Notes: generated by a model from the letters alone, not told the origin. Shown: positions 8,561 to 18,480, counted from the stretch's first letter. The stretch is 64,000 bases of DNA from Yersinia ruckeri ATCC 29473 (GCF_000754815.1 NZ_KN150747.1:2201908-2265907); one strand, 5' to 3'. Numbers and translations are program-made.

Positions 8561-9676
8561 CTAGTAAAAACGGCTGAGGGAAAAGGGTTTAATATCAATA
8601 GGTGATGGCTTATTTTGACCGAACAGTGCGGCAATTTCACCCAAGGCGGTGGCGAATTTGAAACCATGTCCGCTTAACCCACTGAACACCATGATTTTTT
8701 TACTTTCAGGCAGCGTATCGATGATAAAGTCCTCATCGGGGCTCATATCGTAACTACAAGCTGCACCGCGTAAACAGACACCAACACCGGGTAAATAATG
8801 ACGTAAAAAGCTGAAAACTTCTGATCCATCCTCGGCAAAACTGCCAAAAGGCTTTCTTTGCTGCGCAGAGTTTATGGGTTGTCCACCATTATGCTTACCG
8901 ATTTTCAGTTCGTCTTTCTTCGCGGGGAAACCGTAATAGTGAATATTATCGGGCGTTTCGACGGTAAATGCCGGGAAGTGATTCTCCTCGCTGTAACGGC
9001 CATCCGCGTGGTGCCAGGCAAATACTTTACGCAACGCTGTAACCGGCAGTGACGGCAGTAGTTTTTTCACCCAGGTTCCAGCAGTGACCACCACTTTTTT
9101 CCCACGATATGTGCCATCAATCGTGACGACATCAACGCCTTCATCATCGGGTTCAATAGCCGATACCGGGCAATTGAATAAAATGCCACAGCCGGCCGCC
9201 GTTACGGCTTTAATTAACGTCGCGACCGCCAGATCCGATTGCAGATAGCCAGATTTTGGTTCAAATACACCCAGGTAATCATCTGGAACGTTAAACAGCG
9301 GCCATCGTTCCTTCACCTCTTTACCGGTGAGTATTTGCACCGGTAAAGCAAATTTCCGGGCGCTTTCCTGTACATTTTTTAGGAACACTGAGTTTGCCGG
9401 GCCGAGATTAATCAAGCCACTGGCATGAAATAGCGCGGTTCCGGTTGCCGCAGACAAACTGTCCCACAGTGATTGCGCCCGTAAAACCAGTGGTACATAT
9501 TTATCGCCTTCACCATAGGCATGGCGCATCAGTCGCGTATCACCATGGTGGCTACCGGATTGGTGTGGAGGCATGCCACTGTCGATCATCAGCACCTTCA
9601 ATCCAGCCTGTGCGGCATAATAGCCCGCTGCGGAGCCAATGGAACCGCTGCCAACCACAATCAAATCATATTCCAT
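8561..9676 (-). CDS. solA: N-methyl-L-tryptophan oxidase / sarcosine-oxidase-type flavoprotein
   Basis: A 371-residue FAD enzyme of the monomeric sarcosine oxidase family that oxidatively demethylates N-methyl amino acids such as N-methyl-L-tryptophan. The dinucleotide-binding motif [16 protein letters not shown] lies at residues 7-22. C307 in [14 protein letters not shown] matches the covalent flavin attachment cysteine of the family. The C-terminal [15 protein letters not shown] motif is conserved. Full family length. It sits next to bssS, as in E. coli. Confidence 0.93.
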   Translation of the reverse strand: MEYDLIVVGSGSIGSAAGYYAAQAGLKVLMIDSGMPPHQSGSHHGDTRLMRHAYGEGDKYVPLVLRAQSLWDSLSAATGTALFHASGLINLGPANSVFLKNVQESARKFALPVQILTGKEVKERWPLFNVPDDYLGVFEPKSGYLQSDLAVATLIKAVTAAGCGILFNCPVSAIEPDDEGVDVVTIDGTYRGKKVVVTAGTWVKKLLPSLPVTALRKVFAWHHADGRYSEENHFPAFTVETPDNIHYYGFPAKKDELKIGKHNGGQPINSAQQRKPFGSFAEDGSEVFSFLRHYLPGVGVCLRGAACSYDMSPDEDFIIDTLPESKKIMVFSGLSGHGFKFATALGEIAALFGQNKPSPIDIKPFSLSRFY

Positions 9677-9851
9677 GCTCTAGGACTCCAAGGGTAAATA
9701 TCGTACATATTGTACCTTGCCTCATTCAACTGACAGATCGTAGTGAAGAACATCGTACTACGTTGAAGGCAATAATTAAGGGCATTAGTAATAGCACGTG
9801 TTGCAGGCTATCAAAAGAGGCGTATTGGGAGTAGCGAAGGAGAGGGCGAAT

Positions 9852-9889
9852 AAAAAGGCACCGAATGAGGAGTCATTGGTGCCTAAAGT
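9852..9889 (-). terminator. Terminator of bssS
   Basis: Stem AGGCACCGAATGA / TCATTGGTGCCT (one mismatch) with a short loop. On the minus strand it is followed by a U-rich TTTTTA tract; the other side also has GTTTTTA, so it may act in both directions. Confidence 0.7.
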
Positions 9890-9906
9890 TTTTACCCTTG
9901 GTGTCA

Positions 9907-10161
9907 CTAATGTTTGCGATGGTCAATATCTAAATAATCCGATGATTCGATCTTGGCAATGCCTGCTTCTAATATATTGATTAATTGGCGTGCGACATCG
10001 GTGGTCAACCAGAGCGTTCTATCGACTAAAGCATGCTCTGGTGACTGATCCACGGAAGACAGGTAATGAAGGCGTATCATCATGGCATTGTATGCGTCTA
10101 CAGTGCTGATATCCCAGCCTACGAGCGGGTGAGTCTGAATAACTTCATCATTTCTGTCCAT
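9907..10161 (-). CDS. bssS: Biofilm formation regulator BssS
   Basis: An 84-residue protein matching BssS (YceP) along its length: NDEVIQTHPLVGWDISTVDAYNAMM, LTTDVARQLINILEAGIAKIES and a basic tail. BssS affects biofilm formation and indole/AI-2 related regulation in E. coli by an unclear mechanism. Gene order solA-bssS-dinI-pyrC is conserved. It has its own terminator downstream and a 315-base upstream spacer. Confidence 0.93.
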   Translation of the reverse strand: MDRNDEVIQTHPLVGWDISTVDAYNAMMIRLHYLSSVDQSPEHALVDRTLWLTTDVARQLINILEAGIAKIESSDYLDIDHRKH

Positions 10162-10476
10162 ATAGACCCCTTATTAAGTAGTAACTAATTGAAGTAACTA
10201 ATGAGGATCAATGCGGCTCATTATCAGGTGAGCTTTTTCAGTATACGCAACCAGATATATATTTGGCGAATATCGGTAAATCTTTACAATTTACTTTAGT
10301 CTGCTGCAAAAACGAACAATAACGTGGGCGGTGATGAATAAGCGAATAATTTGAGGAACACTCAGGGTAGAAACAAGTGATAGATGAAAACAAACTTTTC
10401 AACAGGCGAAAAAACAGGAAATAAAAGGCAAAAAAGCCGAGGAGCGACCCCCCGGCAAAAACAGCATGACAGTGAG
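10162..10476. other. Intergenic region bssS / dinI
   Basis: A 315-base spacer. It contains the dinI terminator near its right end and, presumably, the bssS promoter. No gene was seen. Confidence 0.5.
10430..10456 (-). terminator. Terminator of dinI
   Basis: GC-rich stem formed by GCCGAGGA and TCCCCCCGGC-side bases (with G-U pairs), followed on the minus strand by TTTTTT. Confidence 0.7.
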
Positions 10477-10716
10477 TTATTCTGCGTCAAACCAATCGTC
10501 GGCGCTTTCCCAAATTTCTTGTAATATTGTCGAAATCAAGTCCTTGTCCGTTTTGGCTCCGCCTAAAACAGAGAGATTATTGGCTCCGGCATAGCGAACC
10601 GTCACAATTGTATCGGGGAATTGTGTATTGAGCCTTTTACTCAATTCACCGGTGAGTGCTTCAATTGCCCCGGCAAGAAGTTGGTTTTTTTTATCAATAC
10701 TGACTTCAACACGCAT
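10477..10716 (-). CDS. dinI: DNA damage-inducible protein I
   Basis: A 79-residue acidic protein that binds and stabilises RecA filaments and modulates the SOS response. It matches E. coli DinI: MRVEVSIDKK, GAIEALTGELSKRL, VRYAGANNLSVLG and the acidic C-terminal helix EIWESADDWFDAE. The start follows a strong AGGAGGGG; an earlier in-frame start has none. A perfect LexA core lies 24 bases upstream, so it is expected to be SOS-induced. Confidence 0.96.
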   Translation of the reverse strand: MRVEVSIDKKNQLLAGAIEALTGELSKRLNTQFPDTIVTVRYAGANNLSVLGGAKTDKDLISTILQEIWESADDWFDAE

Positions 10717-10739
10717 GTTTGCCCCTCCTAATATCAATA

Positions 10740-10755
10740 CTGTGTATTTATACAG
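10740..10755 (-). promoter_or_regulatory. LexA box upstream of dinI
   Basis: The sequence CTGT-GTATTTAT-ACAG matches the LexA core CTGT-N8-ACAG exactly, with flanking TA / TA symmetry. Its position just upstream of the dinI ribosome binding site fits SOS repression. Confidence 0.88.
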
Positions 10756-10803
10756 TTAAATGATAAGGTCGGCAAGGGGCGAATGTAAGAATTGCAGGAA
10801 ATA

Positions 10804-10824
10804 GGGAAGAAATGCGTTCTTCCC
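10804..10824 (-). terminator. Hairpin after pyrC, possible terminator
   Basis: Perfect 8-bp stem GGGAAGAA / TTCTTCCC with a 5-base loop, 12 bases beyond the pyrC stop. The following U-tract is weak (CTATTT). Confidence 0.5.
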
Positions 10825-10835
10825 GTGGAGAATAC

Positions 10836-11882
10836 TTAACCTTTCACCGACCAATTCAAGCTTTGTCCTGCCAGATAAGGAACGATGGATTCGTTACCCA
10901 GAGCGATCTCTTCTGGTTGAGTGAAGATTCTTTTCTCCAGCTCGACAAAATCTTCATTGATTGGCAAACCGTAGAAACGTGGGCCGTTCAGCGAACAAAA
11001 AGCTTCCAGATGTTGCAGCGCATTCAACTCCTCAAACACCGTAGCGTAAGAAGGTAGCGCGGAAGGCGCATTAAATACGCCAGCACAGCCGCAGGACGAC
11101 TCCTTACGATGTCGGGCATGTGGTGCTGAGTCAGTGCCGAGGAAGAAACGATCGCTGCCGCTAGCGACGGCTTGACGCAATGCCTGCTGATGAGTACTGC
11201 GTTTGAGGATTGGGAGACAGAAGAGGTGAGGGCGAATACCACCGACCAACATATGGTTGCGGTTGAACATCAAATGCTGCGGTGTGATGGTGGCGGCCAA
11301 GAAACGATTGCCTGCCAACACATAATCAGCCGCATCTTTCGTGGTGATATGCTCGAAGACGATTTTCAGCTCAGGGAACTGCTGGCGAATAGGTTGCAGA
11401 ATCTGGTCAATAAAACGCGCTTCCCGATCAAAAATATCCACGTCTGCAGCGGTCACTTCTCCATGAATCAGCAGCGGCATACCCAATTGTTGCATGCGTT
11501 CAAACAGAGGATAGATGCCCAGAATATTCGACACACCCTGCGTTGAGTTAGTGGTGGCATTGGCCGGGTAGAGTTTTGCCGCAGTAAATACGCCTTGCTC
11601 GAAACCGCAGGTTAATTCGTTGATATCCAGGGTATCTGTCAGGTAACACGTCATCAGTGGCGTGAATTTATGCCCCGCAGGTACGGCAGCAAGAATTCGC
11701 TCACGGTAAGCAATGGCGCTACGTATCGTCGTAATTGGTGTCGCCAGATTAGGCATGACTATCGCACGACCAAATACCTCACTGGTATAAGGGAGCACTC
11801 TGGCAAGCATGTCGTCATCCCGCAAGTGGATATGCCAATCGTCAGGGCGGTGAATTTTCAGAGTCTGGGATTGTGCAGTCAT
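10836..11882 (-). CDS. pyrC: Dihydroorotase
   Basis: A 348-residue zinc amidohydrolase that interconverts N-carbamoyl-L-aspartate and dihydroorotate, step three of pyrimidine synthesis. The metal motif H17-I-H19-L appears in [15 protein letters not shown], followed by [11 protein letters not shown] (carbamylated-Lys region), LIHGEV, FEHITT and the [11 protein letters not shown] loop. Start at [15 protein letters not shown] gives exactly the E. coli length; the frame remains open for another 66 codons upstream, but that stretch is not PyrC-like. GGAG lies upstream of the chosen ATG. Confidence 0.97.
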   Translation of the reverse strand: MTAQSQTLKIHRPDDWHIHLRDDDMLARVLPYTSEVFGRAIVMPNLATPITTIRSAIAYRERILAAVPAGHKFTPLMTCYLTDTLDINELTCGFEQGVFTAAKLYPANATTNSTQGVSNILGIYPLFERMQQLGMPLLIHGEVTAADVDIFDREARFIDQILQPIRQQFPELKIVFEHITTKDAADYVLAGNRFLAATITPQHLMFNRNHMLVGGIRPHLFCLPILKRSTHQQALRQAVASGSDRFFLGTDSAPHARHRKESSCGCAGVFNAPSALPSYATVFEELNALQHLEAFCSLNGPRFYGLPINEDFVELEKRIFTQPEEIALGNESIVPYLAGQSLNWSVKG

Positions 11883-12114
11883 TTGGCTAGCTCCACTGTG
11901 ATAATAATTTCGGGGTTGGATGCTGGTACAAGAGTATTTCCGGCGGGGTATAAGGATAAGCGGAAAGCGCGCCTGATGCATCTGATTGTTCTGGTTAAGT
12001 TGAAAACAGTTAAAAAAAGGCATCTTATAGAGAAGGCATTCCGTCGATGAACTCGATGGGGTTAACGCATTATTAGCCATCTTTAGGGCTGAATGTTAAG
12101 TAGGAGAGAGAATA

Positions 12115-12402
12115 ATGGAAGTGCGCATTATCGCTAGTTTGATTGCAAAACCTGATTTTTTTGAAGATGTTAAAGAGATTTTACATCAAATAATCGAGCC
12201 AAGTCGTGCGGAAAGCGGCAATCTGCAATACGATCTTCATCGTGATATTGATCAGCCAAACACCTTTGTTTTCTTCGAGCGCTGGGCGTCTGAAGATGCT
12301 GTGCAAAAACACAATAAAACTGCTCATTTCCAGCAATTTGTCGCTCAACTTGATGGCAAGTTAGATAGTCTCGATATCAAGAAATTGAAGCAAATCGCCT
12401 GA
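12115..12402 (+). CDS. Antibiotic biosynthesis monooxygenase (ABM) domain protein
   Basis: A 95-residue single ABM domain (dimeric alpha-beta barrel). It starts MEVRIIASLIAKPDF and carries the conserved core PSRAESGNLQYDLHRD, FVFFERWASEDAVQKHNKTAHFQQF. Relatives include YgiN-type quinol monooxygenases and LsrG-like proteins; the substrate cannot be read from sequence. A GGAGAG ribosome binding site precedes the ATG. It is divergent from pyrC and is followed by a 15-bp perfect inverted repeat. Confidence 0.85.
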   Translation: MEVRIIASLIAKPDFFEDVKEILHQIIEPSRAESGNLQYDLHRDIDQPNTFVFFERWASEDAVQKHNKTAHFQQFVAQLDGKLDSLDIKKLKQIA

Positions 12403-12724
12403 TACCTCCATGTTCTAATACTGTGTTATTTCGCGGAATTTTTTTAGCGAAATAACACAGTGCTGATTGTCTTATCTTACTTCCGCTTATATTTTCCCTG
12501 ACATGGGAGCCATCCGCATCGTTCCAGCTTTGCTACTGATTGTATTGAAACGGTAAAATTGAAATAAGAAAGAATTAGCCGATACAAACAGCATAATTTC
12601 TCAAGATAAAGCCGCCTTGCAGAGCAATGGTGCTCGTCAGATGCAGTAGTGAATGTACGGTGTGAATACGGCCGAGATGTGAGTATTCATACTGCTTCCT
12701 GTTATGATTGCTTGGGAGCCTTAG
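12403..12724. other. Intergenic region before the EEP gene
   Basis: A 322-base spacer. Apart from the inverted repeat there is no recognised element. The downstream gene is preceded by GGGAG six bases before its ATG. Confidence 0.5.
12420..12461. terminator. Perfect 15-bp inverted repeat with T-rich loop
   Basis: Arms ACTGTGTTATTTCGC and GCGAAATAACACAGT are perfectly complementary over 15 bp around a 12-base loop GGAATTTTTTTA. It lies 17 bases after the ABM gene and probably stops transcription, but unlike usual terminators the T-run is in the loop, not after the stem. Confidence 0.6.
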
Positions 12725-14248
12725 ATGATAAGTGCCAATACAACGAAAATATCGTTATCCCCGATTTTCCAGCCTACGGCCGCGATGGATTATCTTCATG
12801 GCCATGTAGCGCTGCCGTTAAGCGCAGTCAACAATATCACCGGTGAACAACCCCGATTTTTTTCGTCAGCACAAAATACAGGCGGTGATTCAGTTGGGCG
12901 TTATTTAAATCAACATCTTAAAAAAGTGATGAATCCCACGTGTGTCGGCGCGAATGCGATGATCAGTATGCAGTTGGATCATCTGGCGGAAATCAATAAA
13001 CCGGCCGTTATTTCTGATCACTTACCGGTCAGTTTTATGGTCGAAGTAGGGCGTAATACTGATGCCATACCCATTACCAGTTGGAATATGCTAGCCGATA
13101 TTCACCGAAATAATAATTACGAGAATATTACTGTGGATGACGTAGTCTCCTCATTATTCTCGCGTAAAAAACTGGAATATTTCTCTGCCCAAGATGCTCT
13201 TAGCCGAACCTGGTATTTTTCAGATTTAGCCACGGAACTGGCCAGATCTGAATCATTTAGCCACCCGGAGAGACGCGCAGATTTTTACTCTGGCACCCGA
13301 TTGGGACAGCAGGTATTGATTGATTTTCTTCAACGTGAATATGTAGAAGCAACCCATGCGGTGTTAAGACCGAGTAGACAGCGAACCCCAGCGGCTCAGG
13401 AACAACTCAGAAAAAAAGCACGCGCAGCTTTAGTTGACGAGGTGATTAAGGTTCAGAAAACGGACCCGCACTTCGCATCCAGTGATTTTTATTGTGCCGC
13501 CGTTAGCGCGTTAAAACTGTTTAACTCGCTTAATTCGGGCAGTATGAGTTGGGATAGCCGTAAAGCGACGTTAGCAAAGCATACAGATTTACTGCAAGTG
13601 CTGAGTCAAAATCAGGTGATTTTATTGCAGGAATGCACCGAGCCTGAATGGTTTGTTAATACGTTAAATAAACAGGTTAGCGCCAATTCTCAATCTTCAT
13701 TTGCCTGTATTTCTCATAAAGAGGCGGCAATCAATAACAATGATCACTGTGCCATCATTTATGACAAATCGAAATGGCAAATCAGAAACCCAAGAAAAGA
13801 CATTGTGAATTTTAAACTTGGGCGTAATAAACCCGCTATTTTAGCACGCTTGACCGCGACAGAACCCCGTATTGGTTCTGATACATTGATGGTTGGTTCC
13901 GTTCATTACCCAGGTAACGACGATGGGCAAAATTATTTAACCCGTGTGATGGATTCTGTGACGAAAATGGCGTTTCAGCCCAATGAACCGCTGTTTGTTG
14001 CCGGTGATTTCAACCAGTCGAAAAATGAACTGGATAAAAAAGTGTCGCGGCTCGCGGCAGATGATTCATCACCAAAGTCTCTCAACGCGTTGGATCTCAG
14101 TACGCTGGTTGTTTTTGAACCCCAGAGCTGTGGTGGAACTATGGCTGGTCCAGATTGGCAGCGTGAGCATGAAGGGCAAATTATTGATCTGGCATTTTCC
14201 AATACGCGGGTGAGCGGGAAGGTTTTGGATCTGAAGTTATTTATTTAA
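12725..14248 (+). CDS. EEP-superfamily phosphohydrolase with circularly permuted catalytic motifs
   Basis: A 507-residue protein with the active-site motifs of the endonuclease/exonuclease/phosphatase fold, in permuted order. The terminal motif S97-D98-H99-LPVSF comes first, then ITSWN121-MLAD, LLQE303, the strand HCAIIYD, VGSVH394, VAGD428-FN430 and finally QIID488. In ordinary EEP proteins SDH closes the domain. SWNMLAD and HCAIIYD recall CCR4/Angel-type deadenylases. An alpha-helical insert of about 150 residues lies between N121 and E303. The first 90 residues are Ser/Thr/Asn-rich and have no Sec signal. All catalytic residues are kept, so activity on a phosphodiester or phosphomonoester is likely; the substrate is unknown. 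It is absent from the corresponding E. coli region and may be an acquired effector-type gene. Confidence 0.85.
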   Translation: MISANTTKISLSPIFQPTAAMDYLHGHVALPLSAVNNITGEQPRFFSSAQNTGGDSVGRYLNQHLKKVMNPTCVGANAMISMQLDHLAEINKPAVISDHLPVSFMVEVGRNTDAIPITSWNMLADIHRNNNYENITVDDVVSSLFSRKKLEYFSAQDALSRTWYFSDLATELARSESFSHPERRADFYSGTRLGQQVLIDFLQREYVEATHAVLRPSRQRTPAAQEQLRKKARAALVDEVIKVQKTDPHFASSDFYCAAVSALKLFNSLNSGSMSWDSRKATLAKHTDLLQVLSQNQVILLQECTEPEWFVNTLNKQVSANSQSSFACISHKEAAINNNDHCAIIYDKSKWQIRNPRKDIVNFKLGRNKPAILARLTATEPRIGSDTLMVGSVHYPGNDDGQNYLTRVMDSVTKMAFQPNEPLFVAGDFNQSKNELDKKVSRLAADDSSPKSLNALDLSTLVVFEPQSCGGTMAGPDWQREHEGQIIDLAFSNTRVSGKVLDLKLFI

Positions 14249-14385
14249 ACTTGGGCAAAAGTTATCAGTCAGCACCGTGATTAAACAGAAACATTACGGA
14301 TGTGACAGATTGAGAATGAACGGATTGATAACGTGTCGAACATCACCCGGTTCACTACTTGGTAGGAAAAGGCAGGAAAAGAAAA

Positions 14386-14418
14386 GGCCTGAGTTCTGTG
14401 AAGCACAGCGCTCAGGCC
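14386..14418 (-). terminator. Terminator of rne
   Basis: Stem GGCCTGAG / CTCAGGCC enclosing an inner CTGTG/CACAG hairpin. On the minus strand it is followed by TTTTCTTTTCC. Confidence 0.8.
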
Positions 14419-14463
14419 ATATTAGTCACTCTAATTTACACGGTTAACAGTAACCTTGAAGGG

Positions 14464-17400
14464 CTACTTTACGGACTGCGGCTTGGTAACCGGTGCCGTT
14501 GCTTGGCTAATGGCAGCGTGTCCGCCAGCAGAGCCTTTACCGGCAAAATCAAAGGAAGGGCGTTGCCATTCACCTTGAGTTGTAGCCTGTGGTGCTGATG
14601 CCACTGAAGCCGGTGCTTTGGTCATTGGCGCAAACGCGTGATGTTTAAAACGCACGCCTTCTGGATGATCCGCAGGCTGGGTGACGATAGCGGTGATGAC
14701 GGTGGCCGCTGCGGGTTCTTCAGCCACGACAACGTTATCTATAGGCGTTGCAGCCGCGACAGTTTCAGTGACCTTTTCCACAACAACGTCAAGTGCTGGT
14801 GCCGCCGCGGCAGTTTCAACTTCTGCTGTTACTGGTTCCAGGATAACAACAGTTTCGGTTACCGCTTCTTCAACTACGGCTTCTTGTGCGACCACAGCTT
14901 CAATTGCAACTTCAGTCGCTTCAGCAGCCGGTGTTTCAACGACGGGAGTCTCAATGACTGACTCGGTAGTCACGGTTTCGACCGCTGGTGCGACTGCGGT
15001 TTCCAGAGTTGCGACAACAGGTTCAGCAACAACAGGTTCAGCAACAATAGGTTCAGCAACAACAGGCTCAACGACTGGTGCAGCAACCGGAGCACGACCC
15101 GGTACGGCGGCAGCAGATGAAGAAGAACCGCCAGGTTGATGTTTGAATGCGACTGGTGCAGCTATCACGGTTTCAACCGAGGTTTCAGCGACCGGAGTTA
15201 CGACTACCGGTGCCACAGCAGCAATTTCAGGCTGCGCAGCAGCTATCGGTGCAACCAGGTTAGCGGCAGTTTCAGTCAGATTTTCAATCGTGGATTCAGC
15301 AACTTGCTGTTCCTGCGGTGGTGTCACAGGGTAGTGAACCCACACTTTACCTGATGCCAATTCCGGTGATGCAAAAGCCCCCGCCAGTGGCATAGCCGAT
15401 TGGGTCGGGTAACGCTCATCACGATAGCGACGGCGACGTTGACCACTCACACGCAGGTGACGCGGTGAGCGACGCGAGCGACGCGGCATACCATTCTCAT
15501 TGTTGGCCGAACGTTCGTGACTGTTCTCTTCATCCGCAGTCGCTGGGGATGGTGCTAACAGTTTAACTTCGTCTTGAACGATGAGTGCAGCAGGCGCAGT
15601 GGTTGGGCTATCAGTACTTTCCACCGGATTCAGTTCGTCGTTGGCGGACTGAATTCGTACTTTTTGGTTCAACTGACGACGTTGACGGCGTTGCATAACC
15701 TGTTGGCGCTCTTCCTGCTCAGGTTGCACTGCTTCAGTCGGTATTACCGATTCAACTACACCAACAACTTCAATAACTTCTACCGCTTTCACTTCCTGCG
15801 GAGCCTGACGTTGACGGCGCTGACGATCACCTCGTTCGCGGCGCGGTTGCTGCCCTTCACGTTGTGCTTTATCGTTCTCAGTATTTTCTACAACGGTTTC
15901 TACCGCAGTATTCGGCTGGTTTGAACGACGATTGCGACGTTGATCTTCACGACCTTCGCGATTACCGTCACGATTATTCTCGCGGGTATTCTCACGAGTG
16001 GTCGACGTGTTGTTATCACGGTTGCTCTCGCGATTTTCACGGCCTTCGCGTGGTGTGCGATCGCCACGATCTTTACGGCCATTGTTCTGGCGGCGCGGAT
16101 TACGACGATCCTGACGGCGGTTTTCAGTATTTTCGGTTTTCTCGGTTTCCTGCGGTTTAACTTCCGCTTCGGCTGGCGCGGCAAACAGATTCTTCAAACC
16201 GCTCATCAAGCGACCGAACAGACCTGGTTGTGCTGCACTGGCGGCGACAGGCTGTGCTACTGGCTTAGCCACGGTTACCGGCTCGGCTTCAGGTGGAACT
16301 TCGGTTGGTAGAGAGAAGGTCGCCAGTGCCGGTTGTTCCGGACGTTTGCGTTCCATTGGCGCTTCTTCCAATGGTTGTGCCATTTCTTCTTCGTGCAGTT
16401 TTGGTAGCAGGTAGCTCAGGGTTGGAACTTCTTCGCCCTTACGTACACGCAGTACTGAGTAATGTGGTGTTTGCATCTGGTCATTTGGCACGATAACCGC
16501 ACGCACGCCGCCCTGACGCTTCTCGATGGCATTAACTGATTCACGTTTTTCATTCAGCAGATAGGACGCAATCTGTACCGGAACGATAGCGTGAACTTCA
16601 TGGGTGTTTTCCTTCAGCGCTTCTTCTTCAATGAGACGCAGAATGGACAATGACAAGGATTCGTTATCACGCACAGTACCGGTGCCGCTACAACGTGGGC
16701 ACACATGATGACTGGACTCACCTAATGACGGGCTGAGACGCTGACGAGACATTTCCAACAAACCGAAGCGCGAAATACGCCCGATCTGAATACGGGCGCG
16801 ATCCTGACGGACGGCATCACGTAAACGATTTTCCACTTCACGCTGATGGCGAACCGGCGTCATATCGATAAAGTCGATAACAATCAATCCACCCAGGTCA
16901 CGTAGACGTAATTGGCGAGCGATTTCATCAGCGGCTTCAAGGTTGGTATTAAACGCGGTTTCTTCGATATCACCGCCGCGAGTTGCGCGGGCTGAGTTGA
17001 TATCAATGGCGGTCAGTGCTTCAGTGGTATCGATAACAATAGAACCACCGGAAGGCAGACGCACTTCACGCTGGAACGCAGACTCAATCTGGGATTCAAT
17101 CTGGTAATGGCTGAACAACGGAATCTCGCCGCTGTACAATTTAATTTTGCTGCTGAAATCTGGACGACCCAAGGCGGCGATATGTTCTTTGGCCAAATCG
17201 AGAACCTTCGGATTATCGATCAGGATTTCACCGATATCCGGCCGCAGATAGTCACGGAAAGCGCGGACGATAACGTTACTTTCCTGGTGGATCAGGAACG
17301 GCGCTGGACGGCCTTCAGCGGCTTTCTTGATAGCGTCCCAGTGTTTCAGGCGGAATGACAAATCCCATTGCAACGCATCGGCAGATTTGCCGACGCCAGC

Positions 17401-17910
17401 GGTGCGGACAATCAGACCCATGCCATCAGGTAATTGCAATGAAGAAAGCGCTTCTTTCAGTTCGGTACGGTCATCACCTTCGATGCGGCGAGAAATACCA
17501 CCAGCACGCGGGTTATTTGGCATCAGAACTAAATAGCTACCCGCCAGACTGATGAACGTGGTCAAGGCTGCGCCTTTGTTGCCACGTTCTTCTTTATCAA
17601 CCTGAACAATAACTTCCTGACCTTCGCGCAATACATCTTTGATGTTCGGGCGGCCATGGGAAGAATAATGACTTGGGAAGTACTCGCGAGAGATTTCTTT
17701 TAATGGAAGAAAACCATGTCTTTCAGCACCGTAATCAACAAAGGCGGCTTCCAGGCTTGGCTCAATTCGGGTGATTTTACCTTTGTAAATATTCGCTTTT
17801 TTTTGCTCATGGCCCGGACTTTCAATATCCAGATCATAAAGCCGCTGTCCATCTACAAGGGCAACACGCAACTCTTCCTGCTGAGTTGCGTTAATCAACA
17901 TTCTTTTCAT
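14464..17910 (-). CDS. rne: Ribonuclease E
   Basis: A 1148-residue endoribonuclease, core of the RNA degradosome; it processes rRNA, tRNA and degrades mRNA at the inner membrane. The N-terminal half has the S1 domain (about 35-120), 5' sensor and DNase I-like catalytic region ([32 protein letters not shown]) and the zinc-link CPRCSGTG. The C-terminal half is disordered: Arg-rich RNA-binding stretches ([39 protein letters not shown]), a long Val/Ala/Pro/Glu-rich linker and a conserved tail [14 protein letters not shown] for PNPase binding. Longer than E. coli RNase E (1061) because of the linker. It is likely autoregulated through its long leader. Confidence 0.98.
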   Translation of the reverse strand: MKRMLINATQQEELRVALVDGQRLYDLDIESPGHEQKKANIYKGKITRIEPSLEAAFVDYGAERHGFLPLKEISREYFPSHYSSHGRPNIKDVLREGQEVIVQVDKEERGNKGAALTTFISLAGSYLVLMPNNPRAGGISRRIEGDDRTELKEALSSLQLPDGMGLIVRTAGVGKSADALQWDLSFRLKHWDAIKKAAEGRPAPFLIHQESNVIVRAFRDYLRPDIGEILIDNPKVLDLAKEHIAALGRPDFSSKIKLYSGEIPLFSHYQIESQIESAFQREVRLPSGGSIVIDTTEALTAIDINSARATRGGDIEETAFNTNLEAADEIARQLRLRDLGGLIVIDFIDMTPVRHQREVENRLRDAVRQDRARIQIGRISRFGLLEMSRQRLSPSLGESSHHVCPRCSGTGTVRDNESLSLSILRLIEEEALKENTHEVHAIVPVQIASYLLNEKRESVNAIEKRQGGVRAVIVPNDQMQTPHYSVLRVRKGEEVPTLSYLLPKLHEEEMAQPLEEAPMERKRPEQPALATFSLPTEVPPEAEPVTVAKPVAQPVAASAAQPGLFGRLMSGLKNLFAAPAEAEVKPQETEKTENTENRRQDRRNPRRQNNGRKDRGDRTPREGRENRESNRDNNTSTTRENTRENNRDGNREGREDQRRNRRSNQPNTAVETVVENTENDKAQREGQQPRRERGDRQRRQRQAPQEVKAVEVIEVVGVVESVIPTEAVQPEQEERQQVMQRRQRRQLNQKVRIQSANDELNPVESTDSPTTAPAALIVQDEVKLLAPSPATADEENSHERSANNENGMPRRSRRSPRHLRVSGQRRRRYRDERYPTQSAMPLAGAFASPELASGKVWVHYPVTPPQEQQVAESTIENLTETAANLVAPIAAAQPEIAAVAPVVVTPVAETSVETVIAAPVAFKHQPGGSSSSAAAVPGRAPVAAPVVEPVVAEPIVAEPVVAEPVVATLETAVAPAVETVTTESVIETPVVETPAAEATEVAIEAVVAQEAVVEEAVTETVVILEPVTAEVETAAAAPALDVVVEKVTETVAAATPIDNVVVAEEPAAATVITAIVTQPADHPEGVRFKHHAFAPMTKAPASVASAPQATTQGEWQRPSFDFAGKGSAGGHAAISQATAPVTKPQSVK
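15014..15073 (-). repeat. Four tandem 15-bp repeats in the rne linker
   Basis: Four near-identical copies of the + strand unit ACAACAGGTTCAGCA encode a repeating VVAEP motif in the RNase E C-terminal linker. In-frame length changes by slippage would be tolerated here. Confidence 0.85.
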
Positions 17911-18270
17911 CTTAACTTACTCGTTATTTTTACATTGGCGTTAGAACTGCGGGCAAAATAACCTCATGGCCGGATAAACCGATGACCCCGAGTCTTCTAG
18001 CAAAGCCGTCAACCTCACGGTTGTCGCCTGCATAGGGGCGCATTATCTCGGTAAGCCTGTGTTTCTTTCTGAAAAACAGCGCTTTTAGTAGAGGGCAGTT
18101 TCTGAATTTACGACCACAGATCTGATCCCATTTGCCGGCCAAGCTGCAACCCGCAGCCCGCTAATTGCTTGATTTCACATTACGTCTTACGCCATTGCTG
18201 CGTTTTTGTGCGATCAGGCAAACTGATTATTCCACAAGTCCCTTGGTCTAACGAGAATCAACGCGGAATC
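17911..18270 (-). promoter_or_regulatory. Long rne 5' leader (autoregulatory region)
   Basis: 570 bases separate rne from divergent rluC. E. coli rne has a structured leader of about 360 nt through which RNase E limits its own message; the sequence just upstream of the ATG here (CATGAGGTTATTTTGCCC, then ACGCCAATGTAAAAATAACG) has the look of that conserved leader. Small hairpins such as AACC-GTGA-GGTT are visible. The remaining ~200 bases should contain the rne and rluC promoters. Boundaries are approximate. Confidence 0.5.
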
Positions 18271-18480
18271 GACTGCATTATTCCATTGCTGATACTGATA
18301 TAGCAAGGTGACTTTAGCTGTCTAAGTAAAGATTATTTTACTGTGTTCACAGTGATGGCGAGTATTGTTGTGTTATTAAACAAAAATAGTGCGCAAACGT
18401 TCTCTTCAATAGTCAGACTGACAGTTAAGCACATAAAAAGAGGTGGCGCTAATTCCTCGGTGTAATTAGAATCCCGCACC

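Noticed and set aside
12836-14248. Two tandem EEP domains rather than one permuted domain
   Set aside because: Only one copy of each catalytic motif is present in the whole protein, and the N-terminal 90 residues cannot hold a second domain.
15013-15075. CRISPR-like short repeats
   Set aside because: Contiguous 15-bp in-frame repeats with no spacers inside the rne coding region.
14681-15139. Plus-strand frame of 152 codons rich in Ala, Thr and Ser opposite rne
   Set aside because: It is the antisense of the repetitive Val/Ala/Glu linker of RNase E; low complexity explains the long frame.
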